Below are positions 1 to 6,091 of a stretch of DNA of 13,091 bases, piece by piece (position 1 is the first letter of the stretch; every line of letters starts with the position of its first letter). The notes beneath the pieces were generated by a model. It saw only the letters and a program-made list of their open reading frames with translations, ran no database searches and had not been told where the DNA came from. The stretch lies in contig WRKN01000056.1 of NCBI GenBank assembly GCA_009778055.1, forward strand, positions 1 through 13,091, in the 5' to 3' direction. Source of the stretch: Synergistaceae bacterium (GTDB lineage: Bacteria > Synergistota > Synergistia > Synergistales > Aminobacteriaceae). The position numbers and the translations under genes are program-made.

Positions 1-735
1 CATCTTTGAGATGTCTTCGGCTTCAATACCTCTAATAATATTTCTGCCCCTGACTGTTTTTAAGTCTAGACATAGTTTATCAACCTTGCCGATCAGATCT
101 TCGATTTCTTTTCTTGTTTCTCCTGTAATCGGTGTTACATCGTTCTTTGTCAATTCACTAAGCCGTCCTGAATTTCCATTCTTGATAAAATCATATGCCG
201 CGTCCGACCAGTCCAATATTTGAGAGAAGGTGGAAAGATTGATGATAGGCGCGATTTCATCCGCGGATTTAAAAGCGCCGTAAAAAATTCCCTTAACTGT
301 AACACTCTTCAACGATTTTGCATATTGAAGCAGAGAGCCGGCCAAGAACGGCAGCGAGCGAAAGCCATGCGTAATATCGAAATATACTTCGTCATTCGGT
401 TTCAATTTCTTAAAAATCTTTTCGAATATATTCCACATTTCTTCTTCGTTTTTCCCGTCCGGTATATCCACATTTTGTGGAGTAACGGTGGAAGACTTCG
501 GCCAACCTTTTATTAGACGATCCCAATGCGTATTCGCGGCTTCTGTTGTGAATATGTATGCGTCTGTCCACTCGGAGTCAAAAATTTCGGCCAGTGCGTG
601 TTGAATCAGCGCGACTTTATTGCTGCGCTCAGGCTGCTCACTGTCGTTTTTTTTATATTCGTATACGCATGGTATGTAACCTTTGGGCCCCCCAATTCCA
701 AGGAAACTTAAAAATACACTCCTGTTTTTTTCCAT
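1..735 (-). CDS. CRISPR-associated CARF protein, TM1812/Csx2 (DxTHG) family, 3' end beyond window
   Basis: Reading the minus strand from ATG at 735 gives 245 open codons running off the left edge with no stop, so this is the N-terminal part only. Residues 120-128 read DITHGFRSLP, the DxTHG signature of Csx1/Csx2/TM1812-type CRISPR proteins. The N-terminus (FLSFLGIGG, about 7-16), the AANTHW segment near 67-71, VDIPDGKNEEEMW near 89-101 and IFYGAF near 150-155 follow the same family layout. In the family this is a CARF domain that binds cyclic oligoadenylate made by type III CRISPR complexes, usually followed by a HEPN ribonuclease domain, which here would lie outside the window. The start is supported by GGAGGAG at 743-749, seven bases upstream. 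It lies 21 bases after the 313-residue gene on the same strand. The base composition is about 33-43% GC, well below its neighbours, suggesting transfer. The family call is firm; the nuclease part is inferred. Confidence 0.87.
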   Translation of the reverse strand, partial: MEKNRSVFLSFLGIGGPKGYIPCVYEYKKNDSEQPERSNKVALIQHALAEIFDSEWTDAYIFTTEAANTHWDRLIKGWPKSSTVTPQNVDIPDGKNEEEMWNIFEKIFKKLKPNDEVYFDITHGFRSLPFLAGSLLQYAKSLKSVTVKGIFYGAFKSADEIAPIINLSTFSQILDWSDAAYDFIKNGNSGRLSELTKNDVTPITGETRKEIEDLIGKVDKLCLDLKTVRGRNIIRGIEAEDISKM

Positions 736-756
736 GTCGCTTCTCCTCCCAAGTTT

Positions 757-1698
757 TCATTGGCAGTACTTCAACGCGTCTTCTATCGTACCCAACACCC
801 CCGGCAGCAACCCCACCGGAACACTCATGCCTCTCGGGCTTCCGCCAACGGATTCTCGGCCGCCCCATTTTTTGCCTTCGAGTTCCGGCGATTTGGGATA
901 AACATTTAATAACCCGCCGGAGCCGAAGGCCAGCTCCGCCACGCTCCGGTTGGGGCAGGAAAGCGTCACGTTTCCCGGCTTGGCAACATGCGCGGCTATA
1001 CACCAATGCTTCCAGCCTTCGAGAGAATCCGCCGGGAATTCAGGCTGCCTGCAGAATTGCACGTCAAATCCATTCACCCTGGAGGGCGCTATCAAAAGAA
1101 CCCTTCCGGATGGGCCGCGAACTGCCTTTTCGTAGTCCTCGATAGCCAAGCGTACGCGCTCCCGCTCTCTTTCCTCTATTTTATCCTTTACTTCGGAATA
1201 ACAGTCGGAGTTGCGAAAAATATCGAGAAAAAGCTGCAGCCCGTAAAGCCAGCTCCAGCCGCTTTGTTTGGCTGACGCCATGCCCGTCTTCCAGAGCCGG
1301 ATGGCGTCGCCGTAGGCAAATTTGGAGTCGTCCGCGCTAAATGGATCCGTGTCCAAAATCCCCACTTCAACGTTGAGCTTCTCCAGAATCTCCAGAGGCA
1401 GGAGTCCCATGATGGTCAAACCCGCCAACACGCAGTCCGCGTCGGCATGATTGACCATCAGCCGCGCCGGGCTTCCGATGGTTCCGTAGTGCTTCAGGGC
1501 CGTTACGCAGGCGGACGGGAGGCACGAGTAAGCATTGTGATGATCCAGGCGGCGAAAGTCCACAAAGGACTCATCCCCTTCCGCCATCTCTATCGGGACA
1601 AACCCTTGGGAGATGTAGCCGGGAATCTCGTCGCGCTCGGGTCTCCACACCAAATTTATTTCGCGTCCCAGGCACAGGGTCGAGATGAATTCTTTCAT
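757..1698 (-). CDS. Uncharacterised protein with DHH and HxDxD motifs, possible DHH-like phosphoesterase
   Basis: A 313-residue protein that I cannot assign to a named family. Visible landmarks are FRRLDHHN (DHH at 52-54), VNHADADCVLAG (HADAD at 84-88), a basic/acidic helical stretch around 170-193, and a C-terminal GG-rich segment WGGRESVGGSPRG at 278-290. DHH-superfamily phosphoesterases use an HxDxD-type motif, a later DHH motif, and a C-terminal DHHA1 substrate-binding domain with a GG motif. All three have look-alikes here, but the DHH comes before the HxDxD, which is the reverse of the usual order. I predict no signal peptide or membrane segment. ATG at 1698 is chosen because GAGGAAAGG lies five bases upstream (1704-1712) and the ATG overlaps the stop of the small upstream gene. 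The longer GTG reading from 1803 has no ribosome-binding site. The gene is followed after 21 bases by the CARF gene. Phosphoesterase activity is inference; a different metal-binding fold is possible. Confidence 0.8.
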   Translation of the reverse strand: MKEFISTLCLGREINLVWRPERDEIPGYISQGFVPIEMAEGDESFVDFRRLDHHNAYSCLPSACVTALKHYGTIGSPARLMVNHADADCVLAGLTIMGLLPLEILEKLNVEVGILDTDPFSADDSKFAYGDAIRLWKTGMASAKQSGWSWLYGLQLFLDIFRNSDCYSEVKDKIEERERERVRLAIEDYEKAVRGPSGRVLLIAPSRVNGFDVQFCRQPEFPADSLEGWKHWCIAAHVAKPGNVTLSCPNRSVAELAFGSGGLLNVYPKSPELEGKKWGGRESVGGSPRGMSVPVGLLPGVLGTIEDALKYCQ

Positions 1699-1832
1699 AA
1701 ATTCCTTTCCTCTTTCACGAGCCTGCGGTCGCAGTTGCGATGCCGCTTGCGCGTAAGGCGCTTGACTTTTCTCCTGGCCGAAGTCGTCGACGCCGTGTAG
1801 CACCAGGAGTCATTTTTTACCCTCGGTTTCAT
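1695..1832 (-). CDS. Small 45-residue, highly basic peptide, first gene of the CARF-linked set
   Basis: The minus strand from ATG at 1832 encodes 45 residues ending in TGA at 1697-1695. The peptide has 16 Lys/Arg, concentrated in the second half (RRKVKRLTRKRHR at about 20-32), with Cys at 11 and 34 and Trp at 10, and only a few acidic residues. An unusually strong ribosome-binding site, GAGGGGGAGGG at 1839-1849, sits six bases before the start. The stop overlaps the next start as ATGA (1698-1695), a usual sign of translational coupling. A candidate promoter lies 39 bases further upstream. I do not recognise a family. The basic character suggests binding to nucleic acid or to an acidic partner, perhaps the co-encoded 313-residue protein. 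It could instead be a leader peptide whose only job is coupling. Confidence 0.6.
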   Translation of the reverse strand: MKPRVKNDSWCYTASTTSARRKVKRLTRKRHRNCDRRLVKEERNL

Positions 1833-1838
1833 GAAACA

Positions 1839-1849
1839 CCCTCCCCCTC
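1839..1849 (-). promoter_or_regulatory. Strong ribosome-binding site of the 45-residue peptide gene
   Basis: The minus strand reads GAGGGGGAGGG, ending six bases before the ATG at 1832. It is among the best Shine-Dalgarno matches in the window and is the main reason for calling the short frame downstream a gene. Confidence 0.6.
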
Positions 1850-1870
1850 GTCATTGGCACGACCCGGTTA

Positions 1871-1898
1871 TTATTACCTAAATATACTGAGTTCACAA
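1871..1898 (-). promoter_or_regulatory. Candidate promoter for the leftward three-gene set
   Basis: On the minus strand TTGTGA (1898-1893) is separated by 16 bases from TAATAA (1876-1871), a fair sigma-70-type pair. It would start transcripts roughly 30 bases upstream of the small peptide start at 1832. The region is locally AT-rich in an otherwise GC-rich neighbourhood. A TATATT on the same strand nearby is an alternative -10 element. Confidence 0.3.
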
Positions 1899-1977
1899 CC
1901 CGCCGGGACCGGAAAGCAACCGTACACGCTCTATTGGCGATATGATAAAACTTGGAACAGAAATATGAAAGGCTGAT

Positions 1978-1997
1978 GTTGGCGCTGTTGCCCCAAC
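1978..1997. repeat. Short inverted repeat (hairpin)
   Basis: GTTGG at 1978-1982 pairs with CCAAC at 1993-1997, with one C-C mismatch and two further GC pairs closing a TGTT loop. It is followed on the plus strand by an A-run, not a T-run, so it does not look like an intrinsic terminator in either direction. Confidence 0.4.
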
Positions 1998-2024
1998 GAA
2001 AAAAATCTCGCAGACATCGAAAAG

Positions 2025-2038
2025 CAAAGTATCCTTTG
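2025..2038. repeat. Short inverted repeat CAAAG-4-CTTTG
   Basis: CAAAG (2025-2029) and CTTTG (2034-2038) are separated by TATC. The repeat lies about 85-95 bases upstream of the metF -10 element, so it could be an operator or part of an intergenic repeat. It is short enough to be chance. Confidence 0.25.
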
Positions 2039-2121
2039 TACCTCCCCGGCATAACTGGTATATTTTTGCGCACCGTTTCACATAGCGGGCGGTAAACAGG
2101 AAGCGGCCGCGAAGTTTGGGG

Positions 2122-2127
2122 TATAAT
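2122..2127 (+). promoter_or_regulatory. Candidate -10 element for the metF operon
   Basis: A perfect TATAAT lies 38 bases before the metF start codon, at the right distance for a leader of about 30 bases. No good TTGACA-like -35 element is present 16-18 bases upstream, where the sequence is GC-rich, so the promoter may need an activator. Confidence 0.4.
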
Positions 2128-2164
2128 TAGCGGCAAAGTCCGAAAAAAGGATGGCAGCAGAGAA

Positions 2165-3028
2165 ATGAAAATAATCGATATTTTAAACGCCGGCAAGGTG
2201 ACCGTATCCTGTGAATTGTTTCCGCCGAAGCATGGTTCGCAGTTGAGCGGCGCGAAACTCGTTGTCAGCGAGACGGCGAAGCTCAATCCTTCCTTTATAA
2301 GTATTACCTGCGGCGCGGGCGGCAGTACGGGCGACCGGACGGTCAGCCTCGCCGGCGAGGCACAAAACGTCTGCGGGGTTACTGCGTTGGCGCACCTCAC
2401 CTGCATTTCCGCCGGGCGGGACAGCATAAAGGGCGTTTTGGCGGAACTCGCGTCGCTCGGCATCGAGAACATCCTGGCGCTGAGGGGCGACCTGCCGGAA
2501 GGACAGACGTCTCCTGCCGGGCACTACCGCTACGCCAGCGACCTCATGAGGGAAATTCGGGATTATGGCGGTTTCTGCATCGGCGGCGCGTGTTATCCTG
2601 AGGGTCATCCGGAATCCGCCACGCTGCAGGAGGACGTCGACAACCTGAAAATCAAGGTGGACTGCGGCTGCCGGTTTTTGACGACGCAGATGTTTTTCGA
2701 CAACAACGTCCTGTACAACTACATGTTCCGCCTGCTGCGCAGCGGCGTTGACGTGCCGATTGTCGCCGGGGTCATGCCTGTCATCGACGGGCGGCAGATA
2801 AACCGTATCTGCAAGCTGTCCGGCACGGCGCTCCCCCCCAGGTTCAAAGCGATTGTCGATCGGTTTTCCTCCCAGCCCGCCGCCATGGTTCAGGCGGGAG
2901 TGGCTTACGCCACCGAGCAGATTATCGACCTCGTCGCGAACGGCGTAAGGCACGTTCATCTTTACACCATGAACAAGCCGGACATTGCCGGGAAAATAAT
3001 GAGCAACCTGTCGGAAATTTTTGCGTAG
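2165..3028 (+). CDS. metF: 5,10-methylenetetrahydrofolate reductase
   Basis: This cytoplasmic flavoprotein reduces 5,10-methylene-THF to 5-methyl-THF, the methyl donor for the methionine synthase encoded two genes downstream. At 287 residues it is close to the usual 290-300 of bacterial MetF. Family landmarks appear in order: SCELFPPK (15-22, with Glu17 as the expected catalytic acid), ISITCGAGG (45-53), AHLTC (76-80), ALRGDLPEG (105-113, with Asp109 expected to contact FAD), YPEGHPE (144-150), TQMFFD (174-179) and VAGVMPV (200-206). The fold is a TIM barrel. The ribosome-binding site is weak: AGAG lies just upstream and AAAAAAGGA is 15 bases away. It is the first gene of the plus-strand operon, and the next gene begins 8 bases after its stop. 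Assignment is secure. Confidence 0.95.
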   Translation: MKIIDILNAGKVTVSCELFPPKHGSQLSGAKLVVSETAKLNPSFISITCGAGGSTGDRTVSLAGEAQNVCGVTALAHLTCISAGRDSIKGVLAELASLGIENILALRGDLPEGQTSPAGHYRYASDLMREIRDYGGFCIGGACYPEGHPESATLQEDVDNLKIKVDCGCRFLTTQMFFDNNVLYNYMFRLLRSGVDVPIVAGVMPVIDGRQINRICKLSGTALPPRFKAIVDRFSSQPAAMVQAGVAYATEQIIDLVANGVRHVHLYTMNKPDIAGKIMSNLSEIFA

Positions 3029-3036
3029 ATGAAAAG

Positions 3037-3669
3037 ATGAAATTAACGGAAAGCGCGGTGCTGCGCTATCTGGGATACGGGAACGCGGCGGCGGAGGGGC
3101 GGGTTTCGCTTCTTATCAGGCAGATTGCCGCCGAGCTCAGGGAGTGCGCCAGCCCCAAACATTTATTTGGAATATGGGACTGCCGGGTTGACGATTCTTC
3201 CCTGGCATTGGGCAATATAACAATAAACAGCAAACGGCTGGCCGAACATTTGAAGGGCTGCCGCCGGGCGGTACTGCTGGCCGCCACGCTTGGAGCCGGG
3301 GCGGACTCGCTGCTCCGCCGCTGCGGCGTCCGGGACATGGGAAAAGCGGCGATCGCGCAGGCGGTATGCGCCGCCATGATTGAGGCGTACTGCGACCAGG
3401 TCGAGAGCGAAATTTTACAAAAAATCGAAGCGGGGCTGTGTCTTACCGCGCGATTCAGCCCCGGATACGGCGATTTTGACCTGAGCCATCAAAAGGATAT
3501 TTTACGGCTGCTCGGCTGCGGGAAGATCGGGCTGGCGCTAACCGACGGATATATGCTGACGCCGTCAAAGTCTGTTACCGCCGTAATAGGGCTTACGAAA
3601 GAAAAAAGGGCCGCCGAAGGAAAATGCGGGGGTTGTGCTGATAAACAGTGCGCGTACAGGGAGATATAA
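3037..3669 (+). CDS. Stand-alone methionine synthase reactivation (SAM-binding) domain protein
   Basis: A 210-residue protein matching the C-terminal activation domain of cobalamin-dependent methionine synthase (Met_synt_B12 family). The diagnostic segment RFSPGYGDFDLSHQ (139-151) corresponds to the SAM-binding RxSPGY region of MetH. A second conserved segment is MLTPSKSVTAVIG (173-185), and the protein ends with a cysteine-rich tail, CGGC and C at 197, 200 and 205, followed by AYRE. Its role is to bind SAM and support reductive methylation of oxidised cob(II)alamin. The MetH encoded immediately downstream lacks this domain, so the two proteins should act together, as known for the split Thermotoga enzyme. 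The start at 3037 is chosen because a nearer ATG at 3029 hits a stop after two further codons. Confidence 0.9.
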   Translation: MKLTESAVLRYLGYGNAAAEGRVSLLIRQIAAELRECASPKHLFGIWDCRVDDSSLALGNITINSKRLAEHLKGCRRAVLLAATLGAGADSLLRRCGVRDMGKAAIAQAVCAAMIEAYCDQVESEILQKIEAGLCLTARFSPGYGDFDLSHQKDILRLLGCGKIGLALTDGYMLTPSKSVTAVIGLTKEKRAAEGKCGGCADKQCAYREI

Positions 3670-3671
3670 GG

Positions 3672-6074
3672 ATGAACATTAAGAGCCGGATGGCAAATGA
3701 AATACTGATATTCGACGGGGCTATGGGGACGATGCTTCAGGCCAGGGGGCTGCCCGCCGGGGAGCTGCCGGAAGTCTGGAACGTGACCGCGGGCGACGTG
3801 GTGACGGACATCCACAGGGCATACGCGCAAGCCGGGTGTCACATTCTCAAGACCAATACTTTCGGCGCGAATCGCCTCAAGCTGTCCGGCAGCGGCTATA
3901 CCGTGGAGCGGGTGGTATCCGCCGGGACAGCGCTGGCCAAAAAAGCGGGCGCGCCTTATGTCGCCTTTGACATCGGACCGACGGGCAAGCTGTTAAAACC
4001 GTTAGGGGATCTGGATTTCGAGGAAGCGGTGGACGTGTTCGCGGAGATGGTTGCCGCGGGGACAAAGGCCGGGGCCGATCTGATATTGATTGAAACCATG
4101 AGCGACACCTACGAGATTAAGGCGGCCATGCTGGCGGCAAAAGAGAACAGCGATTTACCGGTTTGGGTGACGTTTACCCCTGACCATTCCGGCAGGCTGC
4201 TCACGGGCGGCGACATTCCGGCCGCCGTGTGCCTGATAGAGGGGCTGGGAGCCGACGCGGCCGGTTTCAACTGCGGCTTGGGGCCGTTACAGATGAAAGC
4301 CCTGCTTCCCGAGCTTGTCAAGTACACAAGTATTCCTATCATCATCAACCCAAATGCCGGGATTCCCGAACAGGTGAACGGCAAAACGGTATTTAACGTC
4401 ACGCCGGAGGAATTTGCCGCCGACATGAAGGAAATTGCCGCGTACGCGCAGGTTATAGGCGGCTGCTGCGGAACAACCCCGGATCACATAGCGGCGGCGG
4501 CCAGGGCTTGCAGAGGAATGTCTCCCGCGCCTGTAACGCAAAAAAATTACACCGCGGTGTCCTCCTATGGAAAAACGGTGTTTTTTGGTGATAATACCGT
4601 CATCATAGGCGAGCGGATCAACCCCACCGGCAAGCCGCGCATGAAACAGGCTTTGCGCGACGGCGACATGGAGTACATTTACAGGGAGGGGCTTGACCAG
4701 GCGGAAAACGGCGCGGAAATACTGGACGTTAACGTGGGCCTGCCGGGCATAGACGAGGTAAAAGTTCTGGCACAGGCCGTCACGGGTTTGCAGGGCGTTA
4801 CCGACACAGCGCTGCAGATAGACACCGCCGACCTCGCCGCCGCGGAGCGCGCCATGCGGCTGTACAACGGCAAGCCGCTGCTCAACTCGGTCAACGGCAA
4901 AAAAGAGTCGCTGGACACCGTTCTGCCTCTTGTCAAAAAATACGGCGCGGCGGTGGTGGCCCTGGCCCTGGACGACGATGGGATTCCCCGGACCGCGGAG
5001 GGCAGGGTGAAGATAGCCGGAAAAATCATCGCCGCCGCCGAAAGCCACGGCATCTCCAAAAAAGACGTTATAGTTGACGCCCTGACCATGACGATAGGCA
5101 CGGGCGGGGACAACGCGCGGGTCACGCTTGAGGCCGCGGAGCGCGTACGGAATGAATTGGGCGTCCATACCGTGCTGGGCGTGTCAAACGTCTCCTTCGG
5201 CCTGCCGAAGCGGGAGCTGGCCAACGCCGCCTTTTTCACCCTTGCCATGAGCCGCGGGCTGAGCGCCGCCATCGTCAACCCAATGGATTCCGTCATGATG
5301 GACGCGTTTTACGCGTACAGGGCTTTGAGCGGCGCGGACGCGGACTGCGCCGGGTATGTCGGGAGATTTTCGGGGCAGCTATCACAAGCCTCGCCGCTCC
5401 CCCCGGCGGAGTCGCTGACTCTTTATGACGCCGTCGTAGGCGGACTGCGCGAGCAGGCCGGCAAGATTGCCCATTCAATGACCGGGGACACGCCTCCGCT
5501 CGAAATTTTAAGCAGACACCTGATCCCCGCGCTCGATAAAGTGGGGAAAGACTTCGAGAATAACTTGATTTTCCTGCCCAGGCTTTTGATGAGCGCCGAA
5601 TCAGCCAAACATGCCTTTGAAGCCGTTAAATCGTATATATCGAAGCAGGATGCCGAGAGTGAAGCTCACCAAATTCACCCAAAACACCAAAAACGGGAGA
5701 AAATTGTCCTGGCGACGGTCAAGGGGGATATTCACGACATCGGGAAAAATATTGTGAAAGTGCTGCTGGAAAATTATAATTTTCAGGTTATCGACCTCGG
5801 TAAAAACGTCGAGCCTGCCCTTGTGGCCGAGACCGTGCGGAATGAGCAAGCCCGGCTGGTCGGGCTGAGCGCGCTGATGACCACCACGGTGTCTTATATG
5901 GAGGAAACGATCCGCCTGCTGAGGGATAAGGAACCGGATTGCCGGGTTATGGTGGGAGGGGCCGTATTGACGCGGGATTACGCCGCCCAAATCGGGGCCG
6001 ACTTTTACTCGAAGGACGCAATGGGCGGCGTACGCTACGCAAACGAACTATTTTCAAATTCAGAAGGAGCATGA
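3672..6074 (+). CDS. metH: Cobalamin-dependent methionine synthase, three-module form without activation domain
   Basis: An 800-residue protein that transfers a methyl group from 5-methyl-THF through cobalamin to homocysteine. Modules in order are as follows. The homocysteine-binding barrel (about 10-285) has FDGAMGT at 14-20 and zinc ligands Cys201, Cys265 and Cys266 (GGCCGTTP). The pterin-binding barrel (about 305-560) has GERINPTG at 313-320 and LDVNVGLPG at 351-359. The cobalamin cap (about 570-655) has FLPRLLMSAESAKHAF. The Rossmann-like cobalamin domain (about 676-795) has GDIHDIG at 685-691, where His688 is the expected cobalt ligand, and VGGAVLTRDYA. E. coli MetH has about 1227 residues; the missing piece is the reactivation domain encoded just upstream. 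ATG at 3672 is preferred over GTG at 3648 because GGAG at 3660-3663 is eight bases upstream. The stop overlaps an ATG of the next gene. Confidence 0.95.
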   Translation: MNIKSRMANEILIFDGAMGTMLQARGLPAGELPEVWNVTAGDVVTDIHRAYAQAGCHILKTNTFGANRLKLSGSGYTVERVVSAGTALAKKAGAPYVAFDIGPTGKLLKPLGDLDFEEAVDVFAEMVAAGTKAGADLILIETMSDTYEIKAAMLAAKENSDLPVWVTFTPDHSGRLLTGGDIPAAVCLIEGLGADAAGFNCGLGPLQMKALLPELVKYTSIPIIINPNAGIPEQVNGKTVFNVTPEEFAADMKEIAAYAQVIGGCCGTTPDHIAAAARACRGMSPAPVTQKNYTAVSSYGKTVFFGDNTVIIGERINPTGKPRMKQALRDGDMEYIYREGLDQAENGAEILDVNVGLPGIDEVKVLAQAVTGLQGVTDTALQIDTADLAAAERAMRLYNGKPLLNSVNGKKESLDTVLPLVKKYGAAVVALALDDDGIPRTAEGRVKIAGKIIAAAESHGISKKDVIVDALTMTIGTGGDNARVTLEAAERVRNELGVHTVLGVSNVSFGLPKRELANAAFFTLAMSRGLSAAIVNPMDSVMMDAFYAYRALSGADADCAGYVGRFSGQLSQASPLPPAESLTLYDAVVGGLREQAGKIAHSMTGDTPPLEILSRHLIPALDKVGKDFENNLIFLPRLLMSAESAKHAFEAVKSYISKQDAESEAHQIHPKHQKREKIVLATVKGDIHDIGKNIVKVLLENYNFQVIDLGKNVEPALVAETVRNEQARLVGLSALMTTTVSYMEETIRLLRDKEPDCRVMVGGAVLTRDYAAQIGADFYSKDAMGGVRYANELFSNSEGA

Positions 6075-6091
6075 AGGAGTATGAGTGGGTG

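Larger units (their letters stand above)
1833..2164. other. Divergent intergenic region between the CARF-linked set and metF
   Basis: This stretch of 332 bases holds no convincing gene. It contains the candidate leftward promoter near 1871-1898, a TATAAT for metF at 2122-2127, and two short hairpins at 1978-1997 and 2025-2038. I looked for the conserved boxes of cobalamin and SAM riboswitches, which often precede metF or metH in other bacteria, and did not see them. Several overlapping minus-strand frames cross the region but lack start signals. Confidence 0.6.

Noticed and set aside
757..1803. Longer version of the DHH-motif protein starting at GTG 1803 (348 residues)
   Set aside because: No ribosome-binding site precedes the GTG, and the extra 35 residues are low-complexity and read through the small coupled gene. 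ATG at 1698 has a strong site and the ATGA overlap.
1853..1870. TGGCAC resembling the -24 part of a sigma-54 promoter
   Set aside because: The partner -12 element (TTGCA) is absent at the required spacing.
1740..1976. Plus-strand frame of 78 codons
   Set aside because: It is antisense to the start of the leftward gene set and lacks a ribosome-binding site or protein-like features.
1833..2164. Cobalamin or SAM riboswitch upstream of metF
   Set aside because: I looked for the conserved boxes of both classes and found neither. The hairpins present do not match their architecture.
1..2164. CRISPR repeat array next to the CARF gene
   Set aside because: No regularly spaced direct repeats are present anywhere in this stretch or in the rest of the window.
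1810..2472. Minus-strand frame of 220 codons covering the metF start
   Set aside because: It is a shadow of metF extended into the intergenic region, with no start signal and no domain.
4287..5168. Long minus-strand frame (293 codons) inside metH
   Set aside because: It is a shadow created by the GC-rich codon bias of metH; its translation is Arg/His/Gly-rich with no family features.
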